From Tectiglobus diatomicola (GTDB lineage: Bacteria; Pseudomonadota; Alphaproteobacteria; Rhizobiales; Hyphomicrobiaceae), in contig JAZDSJ010000004.1 in NCBI GenBank assembly GCA_039583345.1, forward strand, positions 1-64,000: a stretch of 64,000 nucleotides of DNA, in the 5' to 3' direction. Within the stretch, counting starts at the first letter, position 1. Every line of letters starts with the position of its first letter. A program made the position numbers and the translations under genes. Of the stretch, positions 9,158 to 19,291 are shown piece after piece. The notes under the pieces are model-generated. The model was not told the origin of the DNA. It worked only from the letters and a program-made list of their open reading frames with translations, and did not search any database.

Positions 9158-10621
9158 TTGCGCCTCTCTGCTATTAGTGACACTGCCTTAGATTTATTTC
9201 GCAGCACCGAGGCTGCCGTATCCGATGTTGTAACTCCGTCGTTACGTCTCGGTGTTACCGGCTTATCGCGCGCTGGCAAAACAGTATTTATAACTGCACT
9301 TGTTCATACGTTAACCAATGCATGCGCATCACCGAGCCTTCCATTGGAACACCTCAGGGGTTTCAGAGCTTTTTTAGAGCCACAACCTGATGATGATGTT
9401 CCTAGGTTCGCATACGAACAACATCTAAAAATGCTTCAAAATGATATTGCGGACTGGCCAGAAAGCACACGCCAAATTAGCCAGCTACGTCTAACATTAG
9501 AGTGGGAGGCAAGTGATACACTTCGACGCCTGGCTGGCTTGCCGCGTCGTTTGCACGTTGATATTATCGATTATCCTGGGGAGTGGTTACTGGATCTTGG
9601 ACTACTAAGTCAGAGCTATCAAACATGGTCACGTGAGATTAATGCAGCCGCAACTCGTCGATTGCCAGATGAATGTACCAAAACTTGGCTGAGTTTTATT
9701 CATTCACGAAGTATGTATGATCTTTCTGATGAACAAATTGCCATTGAAGGTGCTCAAAAATTCACACACTACTTGCGTTCATTAAAAGAACACAATCGGT
9801 ATGCACAGTTCATAAGTCCTGGTCGCTTTTTATTACCTGGTGAATTTGAAGGTTCACCATTACTGACATTCTTTCCACTTTCCATAGTATCAAAAATTGA
9901 TGAACCAGTAAGACCGGGAACACTTGGTGCTTTACTATCAAAGCGCTTCGAGAGTTACAAACAGCAAGTTGTACGGCCTTTCTTTGAACGCCACTTCAAA
10001 TCTCTAGATCGCCAAATTGTTCTTGTTGATGTTTTGGGCGCGCTCAATGGTGGCGCTGAGGCCATCGAAGAGCTGGAAACAACTTTACTAGGCGCACTGC
10101 AAACTTTCAGGCCTGGACGCCAATCATGGCTCGGACGGTTAATTGAACGCCGTATTGAGCGGGTCATGTTCGCAGCAACTAAAGCGGATCTTATTCATGG
10201 TTCAAATCATCATAGGCTTAATGATTTAATTCGGGTACTTTTAAGCCGTGCCATGAAACGCGTAGACGCTACAGGCGCTGACGTTGATGTCACTTCATTG
10301 GCGTCACTACGCGCAACAGAAGACGTAGAGTACAATAATGGAAGGTTTAGCATTCCTTGCATTAGGGGACAACCAAAAGTAGGTGAAATATCTGCTGGCC
10401 GATTGTTCAATGGCCAATCTATGGCAGCAATATTTCCAGGGGATTTACCAGATGATGCGTATGATATTTTCGATAAGGATATATTTCAGGCCGGGGCGTT
10501 ACAGTTTGTACGATTTCAACCACCTAGACCAGAATATACTCATTTAGCGAAAACACCTCAATGGCCCCACATCGGACTAGACCGCATTGTTCGTTATCTA
10601 ATTGGAGATCGCCTGACATGA
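9158..10621 (+). CDS. ycjX: YcjX-like P-loop NTPase
   Basis: 487 residues. The N-terminal LGVTGLSRAGKTVFITALVH holds the P-loop (about 31-50), and VDIIDYPGEWLLDLGLL, with its DYPG, is the Walker-B/switch-like segment. The start is TTG; the first residues RLSAISDTALDLFRST match the family N-terminus, so no later start was chosen. The function is poorly known; it is linked to the cell envelope and stress in gamma-proteobacteria. The stop overlaps the next start in an ATGA, so it is coupled to ycjF. Confidence 0.92.
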   Translation: MRLSAISDTALDLFRSTEAAVSDVVTPSLRLGVTGLSRAGKTVFITALVHTLTNACASPSLPLEHLRGFRAFLEPQPDDDVPRFAYEQHLKMLQNDIADWPESTRQISQLRLTLEWEASDTLRRLAGLPRRLHVDIIDYPGEWLLDLGLLSQSYQTWSREINAAATRRLPDECTKTWLSFIHSRSMYDLSDEQIAIEGAQKFTHYLRSLKEHNRYAQFISPGRFLLPGEFEGSPLLTFFPLSIVSKIDEPVRPGTLGALLSKRFESYKQQVVRPFFERHFKSLDRQIVLVDVLGALNGGAEAIEELETTLLGALQTFRPGRQSWLGRLIERRIERVMFAATKADLIHGSNHHRLNDLIRVLLSRAMKRVDATGADVDVTSLASLRATEDVEYNNGRFSIPCIRGQPKVGEISAGRLFNGQSMAAIFPGDLPDDAYDIFDKDIFQAGALQFVRFQPPRPEYTHLAKTPQWPHIGLDRIVRYLIGDRLT

Positions 10622-11715
10622 CTTCTGCCCCTTTACCACGCAGGCCGCGTGTATTCGATGCAGATGATCCGGCCTTATCACTCTCTAAACACCCGCAGCC
10701 ACCATTATCAAGAGAAAACACGACAGATAATAATAGAGCGGAAACTAGTATCAATTCGAAAACCTCTGTACTAAAGAAAGTACCTCCTACCAATTTAATA
10801 GATCGCGGTATCAAATGGGGAATGTTACTTTTTTCTTCTTTTTCTCTCCTAATATTATTGACTACGGGCGTCTGGTTCGCACGCTTTATTTCAGTAGTAC
10901 TGAAGCGTGACGATTGGATTGGTTGGACAGCGCAAGGTATTTTAATGCTTGGACTGATTGCATCAGCAGTTTTAGTTTTAAAAGAATTAATTGGATTTTT
11001 ACGAATGGCCCGTTTATCTAGGATTCGAAGAGACGCTGAAGTTGTTCTTGCCACAGGAGATCGTAAACAAGAGGAAAGAATAATCAAAACGTTAAAAGCA
11101 CTAGCAAAAGGCCGCCATGCTCGAAAGTGGTGTTTAGCAGCTTTTCGTGAGGAAGAACGTTTCATGAAAGAAACAGGTAGGCTTATTGGTCTTGCTGATC
11201 GTGTTTTATTGACTGAGGCTGATAAAGAAGCTCGACGAGTAATTTTTGAATCTGCTAGACGTGTTGGTGTTGTAACAGCTATAGTACCTATCGCACTTCT
11301 AGTAGCCTTATTTGCACTTGGAGAAAATATACGTATGGTTCGTCGTCTAGCTGATGTCTACGGTGGACAACCTGGATTAATCGGAGGAATTCGACTTCTA
11401 TGGCGAATTATTATGCATGTCGCAGCTACCGGCGCCGTAGCGCTAACCGATGATTTGTTTGGTCAGTTTCTCGGCCAAGATATTGTACGCCGTCTCTCGC
11501 GACGTCTAGGTGAAGGGGCATTTGTTGGTGCACTAACTGCTAGGCTAGGGGTAGCGGCAATTGAAATCTGCCGTCCACTTCCATTTGTTGAGAGTGCCCC
11601 TGTTAGATCTCGCCATATTATTCGTGAACTTTTTCCAGAATTCAGATTAACAAATGTGATGGACGATCCTATTAAAGATATGACTAAAAAATCTGAAAAG
11701 TACAGCAGATATTAA
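10618..11715 (+). CDS. ycjF: YcjF family (DUF697) membrane protein
   Basis: 365 residues from the ATG at 10618, whose ATGA overlaps the ycjX stop. A longer frame from 10561 would lie inside ycjX and is rejected. After a polar, low-complexity N-terminus come two membrane segments (about residues 70-130), a basic soluble part, then the DUF697 region with VGVVTAIVPIALLVALFALG and GGQPGLIGGIRLLWRI. It is the usual partner of YcjX; together they are inferred to form an envelope-associated NTPase and membrane pair. Confidence 0.92.
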   Translation: MTSAPLPRRPRVFDADDPALSLSKHPQPPLSRENTTDNNRAETSINSKTSVLKKVPPTNLIDRGIKWGMLLFSSFSLLILLTTGVWFARFISVVLKRDDWIGWTAQGILMLGLIASAVLVLKELIGFLRMARLSRIRRDAEVVLATGDRKQEERIIKTLKALAKGRHARKWCLAAFREEERFMKETGRLIGLADRVLLTEADKEARRVIFESARRVGVVTAIVPIALLVALFALGENIRMVRRLADVYGGQPGLIGGIRLLWRIIMHVAATGAVALTDDLFGQFLGQDIVRRLSRRLGEGAFVGALTARLGVAAIEICRPLPFVESAPVRSRHIIRELFPEFRLTNVMDDPIKDMTKKSEKYSRY

Positions 11716-12127
11716 ACCCATCTAACATCTTGCTAAAATTATAACGTTTAATTTAAATAGGACTTACAATTAAACTTTCCAAAAACCATTATCAATGAAG
11801 CGCTTTTAAATTACAGAAAGCTTAACCTCTGCTAAGCTTTATATGAGATTGCAACACTGACTTAAAAAGTTTAGTATTTATTAGATGGTACAATAAACTG
11901 AATTAAAAACTTTTCTTCTATCATTAAATATAAAGCTACTTAATACTCTATTAGACTTTATAATAAATCTTTCAAGGTAATTTCTGATAAAAGATGAGGC
12001 TTATATGAGAATAAAAAGCGTATATTCTATACCCTAAACAGGATATGACGATAAGCATAACAGCAAATTACTAATTAGCATGCAAAAAACTAAAGAATGA
12101 TCAAACGCAAGTGCCAACAGTTTATGG
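11716..12127. other. convergent intergenic region
   Basis: 412 bp between the convergent ycjF and aarF-like genes. An 8-bp stem (11817-11824 with 11833-11840, 8-base loop) could serve as a weak terminator but has no T-run. No gene or relic was recognised. Confidence 0.4.
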
Positions 12128-13504
12128 TCAGGAGACTGGTAAAGGAACGTCGACTTTTGCAAATGCCTCGCTCTGGCGACATGTGACATGATCCAAATCA
12201 AAATTTTTAATATTCTCATTAAACATTCTATACCAATTCATTTTAGCATTAAGATTAAGAAATACGCCGCCAAGACCAATAGCAGCGCGATCCATGAACA
12301 CAAATTCGCGAGGGATGGTTACCGGACCTTTCTCTTTTAAAATCTTGTGTACAGCAAATGCTTCCTTGCGACCATATTCGCCGGGAGTTACTCCTTCTGC
12401 AATTGTGCGTTCACGATCATCTAAAAGTGGACCATAAATGAACTTTGCCCATATATTCATTGCATCAATGAGTTCGTTAGTTAGCCCTTTAAAACCCCAA
12501 GTTTCGTAGGCAAAAATAATTTTGTCCTTATCATTGTTAAGAAGGCCGGTGTATAAATCAATAACACCTTTAACAAAAGCAGGAGGAAATGTCCTTATGC
12601 AACCGTAGTCCAAGAGGTTAATACCGAAGGGACGACCTTCATTTTCAAAAACTGTATAATTACCTAGGTGAGGATCGCCATGAATAACACCAAAATGACT
12701 AAATGGATACCACCAAGCATGAAACATAGCTTTAGCTATTCGATTGCGATCCTCCAATGTATGATTCTTATAGTTCACTATGGATTGACCATTTAACCAT
12801 GTCATAGTTAAAAGGCGATCAGTACTTAAGTCATGAAACACTTCGGGTACATTTATAAAAATATTATCTGCTAATATATTATTATATAGTGCCATATGCT
12901 TAGCTTCGAGATAATAATTCAATTCTTCACGTAATCGTGTAGCAATTTCCTTTAAAATCTCACGCGTATTAACAGCTGGATTTAAACGTGCATGAATGGA
13001 AAAGATGACGCCAAGTTGATTAACATCCGCCTCTACAGCCGATTGCATATCTGGATATTGAAGTTTACACGCTAATTGTCGATCATCCAAATGAACTGCC
13101 TTATGTACTTGGCCGAGCGATGCTGATCCAGCTGCTTCAATTTCAAAACTTTGGAATCGTGATGGCCAATTTACACCTAATTCTGCAACCATGCGTCTCT
13201 TTACGAAAGAAGGTCCCATGGAAGGTGCATCAGCTTGTAGTCGGATAAACTCTCTTGCATATTCTGGTGGTAGAGCTTCGGGAATCGTTGATAAAAGCTG
13301 CGCTACCTTCATTATCGGACCTTTAAGGTCACCGAGTGCCCTCGCAAGTTCCGTTGCATCTTTTGTATTATTTACCTCAAATCCGAAAAGTCGCTGCCCA
13401 AAGATTTTTGCTGCAACAATACCTGCATTTCCAGTTACTTTTAGGTATCGCGAAGCACGAGCGGACAAGCGATTTTGTTCTTGATCTTTATTACCGTATG
13501 TCAT
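12128..13504 (-). CDS. ABC1/AarF/UbiB-family atypical kinase
   Basis: 458 residues. This protein-kinase-like family includes UbiB, which supports ubiquinone biosynthesis. Features in order: the KGPIMKVAQLLSTIPEALP segment, where the family KxGQ motif reads KVAQ; the alanine-rich loop AAGSASLGQVHKA; the lysine in LACKLQYPD; the HGDPHLGN catalytic loop; and LLDYG in place of DFG. The KVAQ form is common in the alphaproteobacterial branch. The site TAGGATAA lies before the ATG. It stands alone, so which ABC1 role it fills cannot be told from context. Confidence 0.9.
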   Translation of the reverse strand: MTYGNKDQEQNRLSARASRYLKVTGNAGIVAAKIFGQRLFGFEVNNTKDATELARALGDLKGPIMKVAQLLSTIPEALPPEYAREFIRLQADAPSMGPSFVKRRMVAELGVNWPSRFQSFEIEAAGSASLGQVHKAVHLDDRQLACKLQYPDMQSAVEADVNQLGVIFSIHARLNPAVNTREILKEIATRLREELNYYLEAKHMALYNNILADNIFINVPEVFHDLSTDRLLTMTWLNGQSIVNYKNHTLEDRNRIAKAMFHAWWYPFSHFGVIHGDPHLGNYTVFENEGRPFGINLLDYGCIRTFPPAFVKGVIDLYTGLLNNDKDKIIFAYETWGFKGLTNELIDAMNIWAKFIYGPLLDDRERTIAEGVTPGEYGRKEAFAVHKILKEKGPVTIPREFVFMDRAAIGLGGVFLNLNAKMNWYRMFNENIKNFDLDHVTCRQSEAFAKVDVPLPVS

Positions 13505-14074
13505 CGTTACAATTATCCTACACGAAATGTTAAAATTTCTAGGTTATTTGAATTGTTAGTGCAATCATAAACTGATCTGTCAAAAAAATTCAAAAGATAC
13601 ATGTAATAACAAAAGATTGAAAAGTTTAGATACGGAATTACAAAAGATTACTGTTGTTGGATACTGAGTAACGTTTATATAATAAGTAAATACTTGGCGA
13701 TAGTGTTGGAGACTAATTCACGGCTAGATGTAAAAATGCTCTTTAATACATCAAGGCGTACTAAATTCAATTTAATTTGGTACGTAATTTATCAATAAGC
13801 ATTGATTTTTTACAAGACATTTGAAAATGCATAGACCACTAAACTTAACATTGTTAACATATTTATGTTCATTATTCTTTATGTAGTGTAATACTAAAAT
13901 TTTAAACTATTAATGAGTTCTGTATATTAAATTATAAATTTAGCTTACAATAAAAAGTTTGAGGCTTTAGCAGGCAACAGTATTGTAAAGATTAATACGA
14001 AACTAACAATTTAAAATCACATAACCCAAAACACTTATCATTTGACATAACTTCTGATTATAATTATGGGAGAT
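13505..14074. other. AT-rich gap without recognisable genes
   Basis: 570 bp between two minus-strand genes, very AT-rich on both strands with frequent stops. No relic was recognised; it probably carries the promoter of the aarF-like gene. Confidence 0.4.
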
Positions 14075-15907
14075 TTAAACAAGTTGTAGTTCAGCAAAAC
14101 GTTTATACAGTCCGACTTTTCTAGTCAATTCTTCGTGTTTACCTTGGCCTACGATCTTACCTCTATCAAGGACAATAATTTGATCAGCTTTCTGTGCTGT
14201 AGCAAGACGATGTGTGATAATAATGGTAGTGCGATCGCGCATTGCTTCTTCAAGTGCATGCTGTATCTCTCCTTCACTCTCTGCATCCAAAGCACTTGTT
14301 GCCTCATCAAGTAATAAAATGTCAGGATCACGTAATATAGCACGAGCGATTGCTAAGCGCTGACGTTGGCCGCCAGATAGTGTGATTCCATGCTCTCCAA
14401 GCTTAGTGCTGTATTTATCTTTCATAGTAACAACGAATTCGTGAGCATTAGCGATGCGAGCTGCTTTTTCAACATCATCTTCACTACACTCCCTAAAGCC
14501 GTAACGAATATTTTCACTAACACTAGCGTCGAAAATTGTAATATCTTGCGGCACAAGAGCCATTCGCGAACGAAGATCAAACATGCGTATTTTAGAAATA
14601 TCAACTCCATCAAGTTCTACACTTCCAGATGATGGATCATAAAAACGTAACAATAAGTTAAAGATGGAGGATTTTCCAGCTCCCGACGGCCCGACAAATG
14701 CAAATTTTTGACCTGGGTTTGCCTTGAAAGAAATATTTTTAAGATAAAAGTTATTTACGTTTCCTGGATAGACAAAACTAACATCATGAAAGCTTACCTG
14801 TCCTAATTTAGGAGGTTGTATAAAAGATAATGCAAGTGGCTTCGACGGCTCCTTGACGTCAGGTTGCACGGTTAATAGTTCTGAAAGTCGTTCTGAAGAG
14901 CCAATCGCTTGCTGTATCTCTCCCCAAACATCGGAAAGTTGACTTATAGCACCACCGGCTAAAATAGAATAAAGAACAAACTGACCAAGCTGGCCGCCAG
15001 TCATCTCACCGACCACCACCATCGTAGCTCCAATCCATAATATTATGACAATGCTTGTTGTAAGTAGAAACATCGCAAGCGCAGTTAGTCTTGCTCGTGA
15101 TATTAAACGTAACTTTGACGCGTCAAATGCAGATTCGACAGCAGCATCATAACGTGATGTAACTGTTGTCTCTGCATTAAATGCTAGCATCGTGCGTATT
15201 GCTGCAAGGTTTTCAGCTGCAAAAGCCGAAGCTTCTGCCAGCTTGTCTTGTGCAGATCTGGAAAGCCTACGCACAGCTCGGCCGCAGCCTATCAACAACG
15301 CAATGATAATGGGTACTACAAGCAAAACCATCAATGATAAATTTAGACTGGTCACGAACATCATAATAAGCGCGCCAGACACCATGATAGCAGAGCGCAC
15401 AGCCTGACTTATAGCTGTACTTATTGCAGATTTTATTTGTGTAGTATCTGCTGTAAGCCTACTCATAACCTCAGCTGAATGTATAGTGTCAAAATAAGCA
15501 GCACCCAATTTTACTAAATGTTTAAATACAGCAGTACGTATATCAGCTACAATCCTCTCACCCAACCAATTGACAATGTAAAATCGGATAGCACTAACAA
15601 TAGCTAATATAGAGCCAACACAAATCATGAGTAAGAAATATTGTGAGATAGCACCTGGATCTGATCCTAAAAATCCATTGTCAACCATAAGGCGGATTGC
15701 AATTGGTAAAAACAACATTGTCATAGCTGACAATATAAGCGTTACAATAGCTACCACTAAGTGCAAACAATATTTCGATGCATAAGGTAGGAGTACCAAA
15801 AATAAGGGCAAGTCTTGTTTCTTTTCTGAATATCCATCTAAAAATGAATAAAACTTAATATTGTAGAGTTTTTTAATCCGTGCCAGGTGATAGTAGATAA
15901 ATGTCAT
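14075..15907 (-). CDS. ABC exporter, fused permease and ATPase (MsbA-related)
   Basis: 610 residues. The N-terminal six-helix exporter domain (about 35-330) is followed by an ATPase domain with Walker A GPSGAGKSS, the Q-loop, signature LSGGQRQRLAIARA, Walker B ILLLDEATSALD and the H-loop THR. It belongs to the half-transporter group near MsbA, which flips lipids or exports hydrophobic molecules as a homodimer. In alphaproteobacteria this subgroup is often next to rpmE, as here (divergent). The substrate is not known; the lpxK/waaA locus lies elsewhere in the window, so a lipid A role is possible but unproven. Confidence 0.92.
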   Translation of the reverse strand: MTFIYYHLARIKKLYNIKFYSFLDGYSEKKQDLPLFLVLLPYASKYCLHLVVAIVTLILSAMTMLFLPIAIRLMVDNGFLGSDPGAISQYFLLMICVGSILAIVSAIRFYIVNWLGERIVADIRTAVFKHLVKLGAAYFDTIHSAEVMSRLTADTTQIKSAISTAISQAVRSAIMVSGALIMMFVTSLNLSLMVLLVVPIIIALLIGCGRAVRRLSRSAQDKLAEASAFAAENLAAIRTMLAFNAETTVTSRYDAAVESAFDASKLRLISRARLTALAMFLLTTSIVIILWIGATMVVVGEMTGGQLGQFVLYSILAGGAISQLSDVWGEIQQAIGSSERLSELLTVQPDVKEPSKPLALSFIQPPKLGQVSFHDVSFVYPGNVNNFYLKNISFKANPGQKFAFVGPSGAGKSSIFNLLLRFYDPSSGSVELDGVDISKIRMFDLRSRMALVPQDITIFDASVSENIRYGFRECSEDDVEKAARIANAHEFVVTMKDKYSTKLGEHGITLSGGQRQRLAIARAILRDPDILLLDEATSALDAESEGEIQHALEEAMRDRTTIIITHRLATAQKADQIIVLDRGKIVGQGKHEELTRKVGLYKRFAELQLV

Positions 15908-16162
15908 ATCGTCCGATTAAGTACCACTATTAAATTTATGAATGTATCCCGCGAGCTTAGCTAATTTTGTGATATAAGTGTAAAAAGACTTAACAAATAC
16001 TTACGTATAGTAAATCTACAAATAATGAGTTTAATGCATTGCACTGATACTTGATATATATTAATGTCTAAAACTGGAAGGCTAATTTGTATAACGTCTG
16101 GTTTCGTTTTTTCATTAGCACAATTCTTTTTTCAGTACAAATTCACTTTGGATACTCTCACT

Positions 16163-16387
16163 ATGAAGCGTGACCTAAATTTCCATCCAGATTATCATAG
16201 AATTAAAGTTGTTATGACTAACGGAGAAGAGTTTTACACCTACTCAACTTACGGTAAGGAAGGTGATACTCTTACTTTAGATATTGATCCAATATCACAT
16301 CCTGCTTGGACAGGCGGAGATCAACGCCTAACAGACCGAGGCGGTCGTTTGTCTAGATTTAAGAAAAAATTTGAAGGTCTTTTTTAG
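16163..16387 (+). CDS. rpmE: 50S ribosomal protein L31
   Basis: 74 residues from the ATG at 16163. The frame opens at 16064, but the first 33 residues are hydrophobic and not L31-like. The protein MKRDLNFHPDYHRIKVVM, then SHPAWTGG and a C-terminal GGRLSRFKKKF, is a complete L31 of the zinc-independent (C-minus) type, since it lacks the CxxC pair. It is divergent from the ABC exporter. Confidence 0.96.
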   Translation: MKRDLNFHPDYHRIKVVMTNGEEFYTYSTYGKEGDTLTLDIDPISHPAWTGGDQRLTDRGGRLSRFKKKFEGLF

Positions 16388-17252
16388 TTGTAAAAACATT
16401 GTAAATTAGCATTGATAACCCGTGTTGTTTTTCGCTTTCATCTCAAATGATTCCCAGATAGTAACAAATTTAGACTGTCTATTTCCTGTTAAACAATACA
16501 CACTTTTACTTCTTGAATACTTTTATTATTTTACTTTTAAGCTTTCGCTTCTATTATCAGTTAACAGATATGTACAAACATTGATATATTTCGGTTTTTT
16601 ACTTTTTCTCTCTGCTGAATTTATACCTAAATATAAAGCTAAATTATGTATAAATTTTACAGTATAGATTTACATCAAACTTTAGCTACGTTTTAGATTT
16701 TCAGATGTGAACCGATACTATTTTGCATACAAACAAATGTTATCCGTTTACTTCGTAATTATTTGAAATTTTACTTACATTTTAGTTGGATTAACTTTAG
16801 TTTCTCTATCTTAGTCCTCTTTAAGATAGTTTGTTGGATATCTACTTTTTTAGACAGTATTTTCTCACTATGATAACTTTTGTGCATACTAACTGAACTC
16901 AGGCGCTATGTTCCAAGCATCAATTAATAGAAATTAAACCTGAAATGTATCTCTCTTTAAAATGCACTTGTTATTTTTAGAATTTTATCTAAAAAAGAGA
17001 TAAAATGATCTAACTTAGACACGTTTATAAATGAATTACCTTTAGATTAAGACTTCATAACCTTGATAAGAATACTACTGAAACGTTTGATATTACCTAG
17101 TGATAAACTCTATTTATGAAACACTGCTTACTAATATTCTCCTTTAAGTGCCTGTGTTCTATTTCTAACAACAAAGACTGTGTTTTCATCATAAACGATT
17201 ACATCTGTGCGGAACTTCGAAAAAGCGGCTCGCAGTAATAGACACCGTTACA
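16388..17252. other. 865-bp gap without recognisable genes
   Basis: An AT-rich stretch between rpmE and the N-formylglutamate amidohydrolase gene. An 81-codon open frame at 16422-16667 is almost all Phe, Leu, Tyr and Ile with no ribosome binding site, and is read as chance. A decayed gene may once have lain here, but I recognise no relic. Confidence 0.4.
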
Positions 17253-18173
17253 ATGAGAAAGCATATAATGCCATACAGTGAACAAGATTGCATACTTAAG
17301 GAACTATCACCGCCCTTTCTGATAAAGTGTTCGGCTACACAAACTTCACCCGTCGTATTTTGCTCTCCACATTCTGGCCGAGTCTACCCAAGCTCATTTA
17401 TTTCAGTTTCACGGTTAAGTCCTCAACAATTACGTAAATCTGAGGACTGTTACGTTGATGAGCTTTTTGAAATAGTGCCATCATTTGGAGCACCTTTAAT
17501 TATGGCACGCTTTCCACGTGCTTTTACAGATGTTAATCGCGAACCTTACGAACTAGATCCAGCTTTATTTTCAGAGCCTATACCGAAGTTTGCAAACACA
17601 TGGTCTAGCCGTGTCATAGGTGGACTTGGCACAATAGCACGAATTGTTGCTCCTTCTGAAGAAATTTACGCAGAACGTTTACCACTTCAAATTGGCCTGG
17701 AGCGCATTAAATTTCTCTACGAGCCATTTCACATTGCACTTAATGAGTTGATAGAAAAAACTCGGCGCAAATTTGGCTTCGCAATACTTATAGACTGTCA
17801 CTCAATGCCATCTACTTCAATTATTAATCCTAGAACCTCTCGACCCGACTTTGTCGTCGGTGACCGTTTTGGGACTTCATGTGACAGGAGCCTAACTCAG
17901 ATTGTTAGACGATCTCTTGCTCAGATTGGGCGACGTGTGCAGGTTAACCAACCTTATGCTGGTGGATATATAACTGAGCATTACGGTCGACCAAACCGTA
18001 ATGTTCACGCTATACAAGTTGAAGTAAATCGTAAATTGTATCTTGATGAAGCAACTCTCCAACGTTCATATGAGTTTAATTGCTTCAAAAGTAGCATCTC
18101 TGAATTTTGTAGAATTATTATAACACAAGCTCATAATCTACTAGATATTCGTGATATAACGAAAACTATATAG
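17253..18173 (+). CDS. N-formylglutamate amidohydrolase family protein
   Basis: 306 residues. The family hydrolyses N-formylglutamate to glutamate and formate, and is related to zinc carboxypeptidases. The metal-binding start VVFCSPHSGRVYP, then RFPRAFTDVNREPYELDP, LIDCHSMP and GGYITEHYGRP, are all present and match the family. The ATG at 17253 gives five extra residues; the ATG at 17268, with GAGAAAG six bases before it, may be the real start. No other histidine-degradation gene is nearby, so a hut role is not supported. Confidence 0.92.
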   Translation: MRKHIMPYSEQDCILKELSPPFLIKCSATQTSPVVFCSPHSGRVYPSSFISVSRLSPQQLRKSEDCYVDELFEIVPSFGAPLIMARFPRAFTDVNREPYELDPALFSEPIPKFANTWSSRVIGGLGTIARIVAPSEEIYAERLPLQIGLERIKFLYEPFHIALNELIEKTRRKFGFAILIDCHSMPSTSIINPRTSRPDFVVGDRFGTSCDRSLTQIVRRSLAQIGRRVQVNQPYAGGYITEHYGRPNRNVHAIQVEVNRKLYLDEATLQRSYEFNCFKSSISEFCRIIITQAHNLLDIRDITKTI

Positions 18174-18300
18174 AAAATAGTCATATAATAAGCTAATAAG
18201 CAAAAAGCATACAATCAAAACGCAACTACGTTTTTAATAATTGACATTCCTGAATTTAAAAAAAGCAGACAGTCGGTATTTTCTAACACTATGTTAGTCA

Positions 18301-18334
18301 TATCAGCTCTCTAAGAAGATTTAGAAAGCTGATA
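18301..18334 (-). terminator. stem-loop after the ferredoxin gene
   Basis: On the minus strand this forms about 14 pairs (18301-18314 with 18321-18334) with one G-U pair and a six-base loop, 28 bases past the ferredoxin stop. The G-U pair forms only in minus-strand RNA. No U-run follows, so it may be an mRNA 3' stabiliser rather than a true intrinsic terminator. Confidence 0.4.
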
Positions 18335-18361
18335 CTTGGCTTATTGAGTCAGCAAACTAAA

Positions 18362-18697
18362 TTACAGCCTAGGTACAATAATCATTCGTTCTACGGGCTT
18401 GTTTTCTACGAAGTGAGACTTCATTATCTCATCAATGTCATCACGAGAGCGAGGTGTATACCATATGCCCTCTGGATAAACTACCATCAACGGTCCTGCT
18501 GAGCAAAACCCCAGACATCCCGTTGCAGTATGACATATCTCAACATTGCCCAGCTTTTCTAGTCTTGCAGCTAGATACTCAAAAAGCTCGTGGGCTCCTG
18601 AATGCCCACAGCTACCGCGTGGATGCATGGGAGGGCGTTCTTGTTGACATGCAAAAACATGATAGCGATAAACTTGTGGAATTTCTAACGATGTCAC
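18362..18697 (-). CDS. thioredoxin-like [2Fe-2S] ferredoxin
   Basis: 111 residues. Four cysteines fit the thioredoxin-like 2Fe-2S family: the first in HVFACQQERP, the second in HPRGSCGHSG, and two in TATGCLGFCSAGP. This family comprises stand-alone proteins and the NuoE subunit of complex I; the short length argues for the stand-alone form. The start is GTG with AGGAG seven bases upstream. Its electron partner is not encoded here. Confidence 0.92.
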   Translation of the reverse strand: MTSLEIPQVYRYHVFACQQERPPMHPRGSCGHSGAHELFEYLAARLEKLGNVEICHTATGCLGFCSAGPLMVVYPEGIWYTPRSRDDIDEIMKSHFVENKPVERMIIVPRL

Positions 18698-19291
18698 CAG
18701 CAGCTCCTATACTTGTTTTTTTGAGAGTTAAAGCGAGATAATTCAAAAGCCGCACCAATCTTTCCAAGATCTCTACCTTATTAAGGTGAGCTTTATTGAA
18801 TAGTGTTATGCAAGACCATAATGATTTATTTATGTATCAAATATGCTATTTCGGAATAACAAGTATTACCTAGTATTAGAGTACTAACTTAAGAAAACTG
18901 AATAATAAAGTAAATTTACTTGTGTATTATTTCCATAAGACAGATACGCTTCTTTTCTAAAGCGTAAAAGAACTTATGAGGCGGTTATTAGTTACTAATG
19001 TTATAGCTGTCTAATCATACGTTAAGAATCATAGAGTAACTTTTTGTATATCTACATAATATACTGAATTTGATTAATAGACACCATTTAAAAAAGGTTA
19101 CTTTAAGGTTTCTTATTCGCTTATGATAATTATCTGAGATAAAAAATCTTTAGGCTTATAATGTATATTAACACTTATTATTCTAAGTGCTTTCGCCAAA
19201 AATATGGTTACTCTTATTATACATGCTTTATTTACACGGTGTTTATTCAAAAGTATTACAAAGCAGAGAGTGCCACGATCAAGAAACTTAG
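18698..19291. other. gap without recognisable genes
   Basis: 594 bp between two minus-strand genes. Short frames on both strands are AT-rich and lack ribosome binding sites. No relic was recognised. Confidence 0.4.

Noticed and set aside
10561..10617. Upstream extension of ycjF
   Set aside because: It lies within ycjX; the ATG at 10618 in an ATGA overlap is the normal arrangement and the first residues upstream are not family-like.
10524..11165. 213-codon minus-strand frame opposite ycjX/ycjF
   Set aside because: It overlaps two well-supported genes and shows only Ser/Arg-rich antisense composition.
16064..16162. N-terminal extension of ribosomal protein L31
   Set aside because: The extra 33 residues are hydrophobic and do not belong to L31, which starts at MKRDLNFHPDYH.
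16422..16667. 81-codon plus-strand frame after rpmE
   Set aside because: Its composition is almost only Phe, Leu, Tyr, Ile and Ser from AT-rich DNA, without a ribosome binding site.
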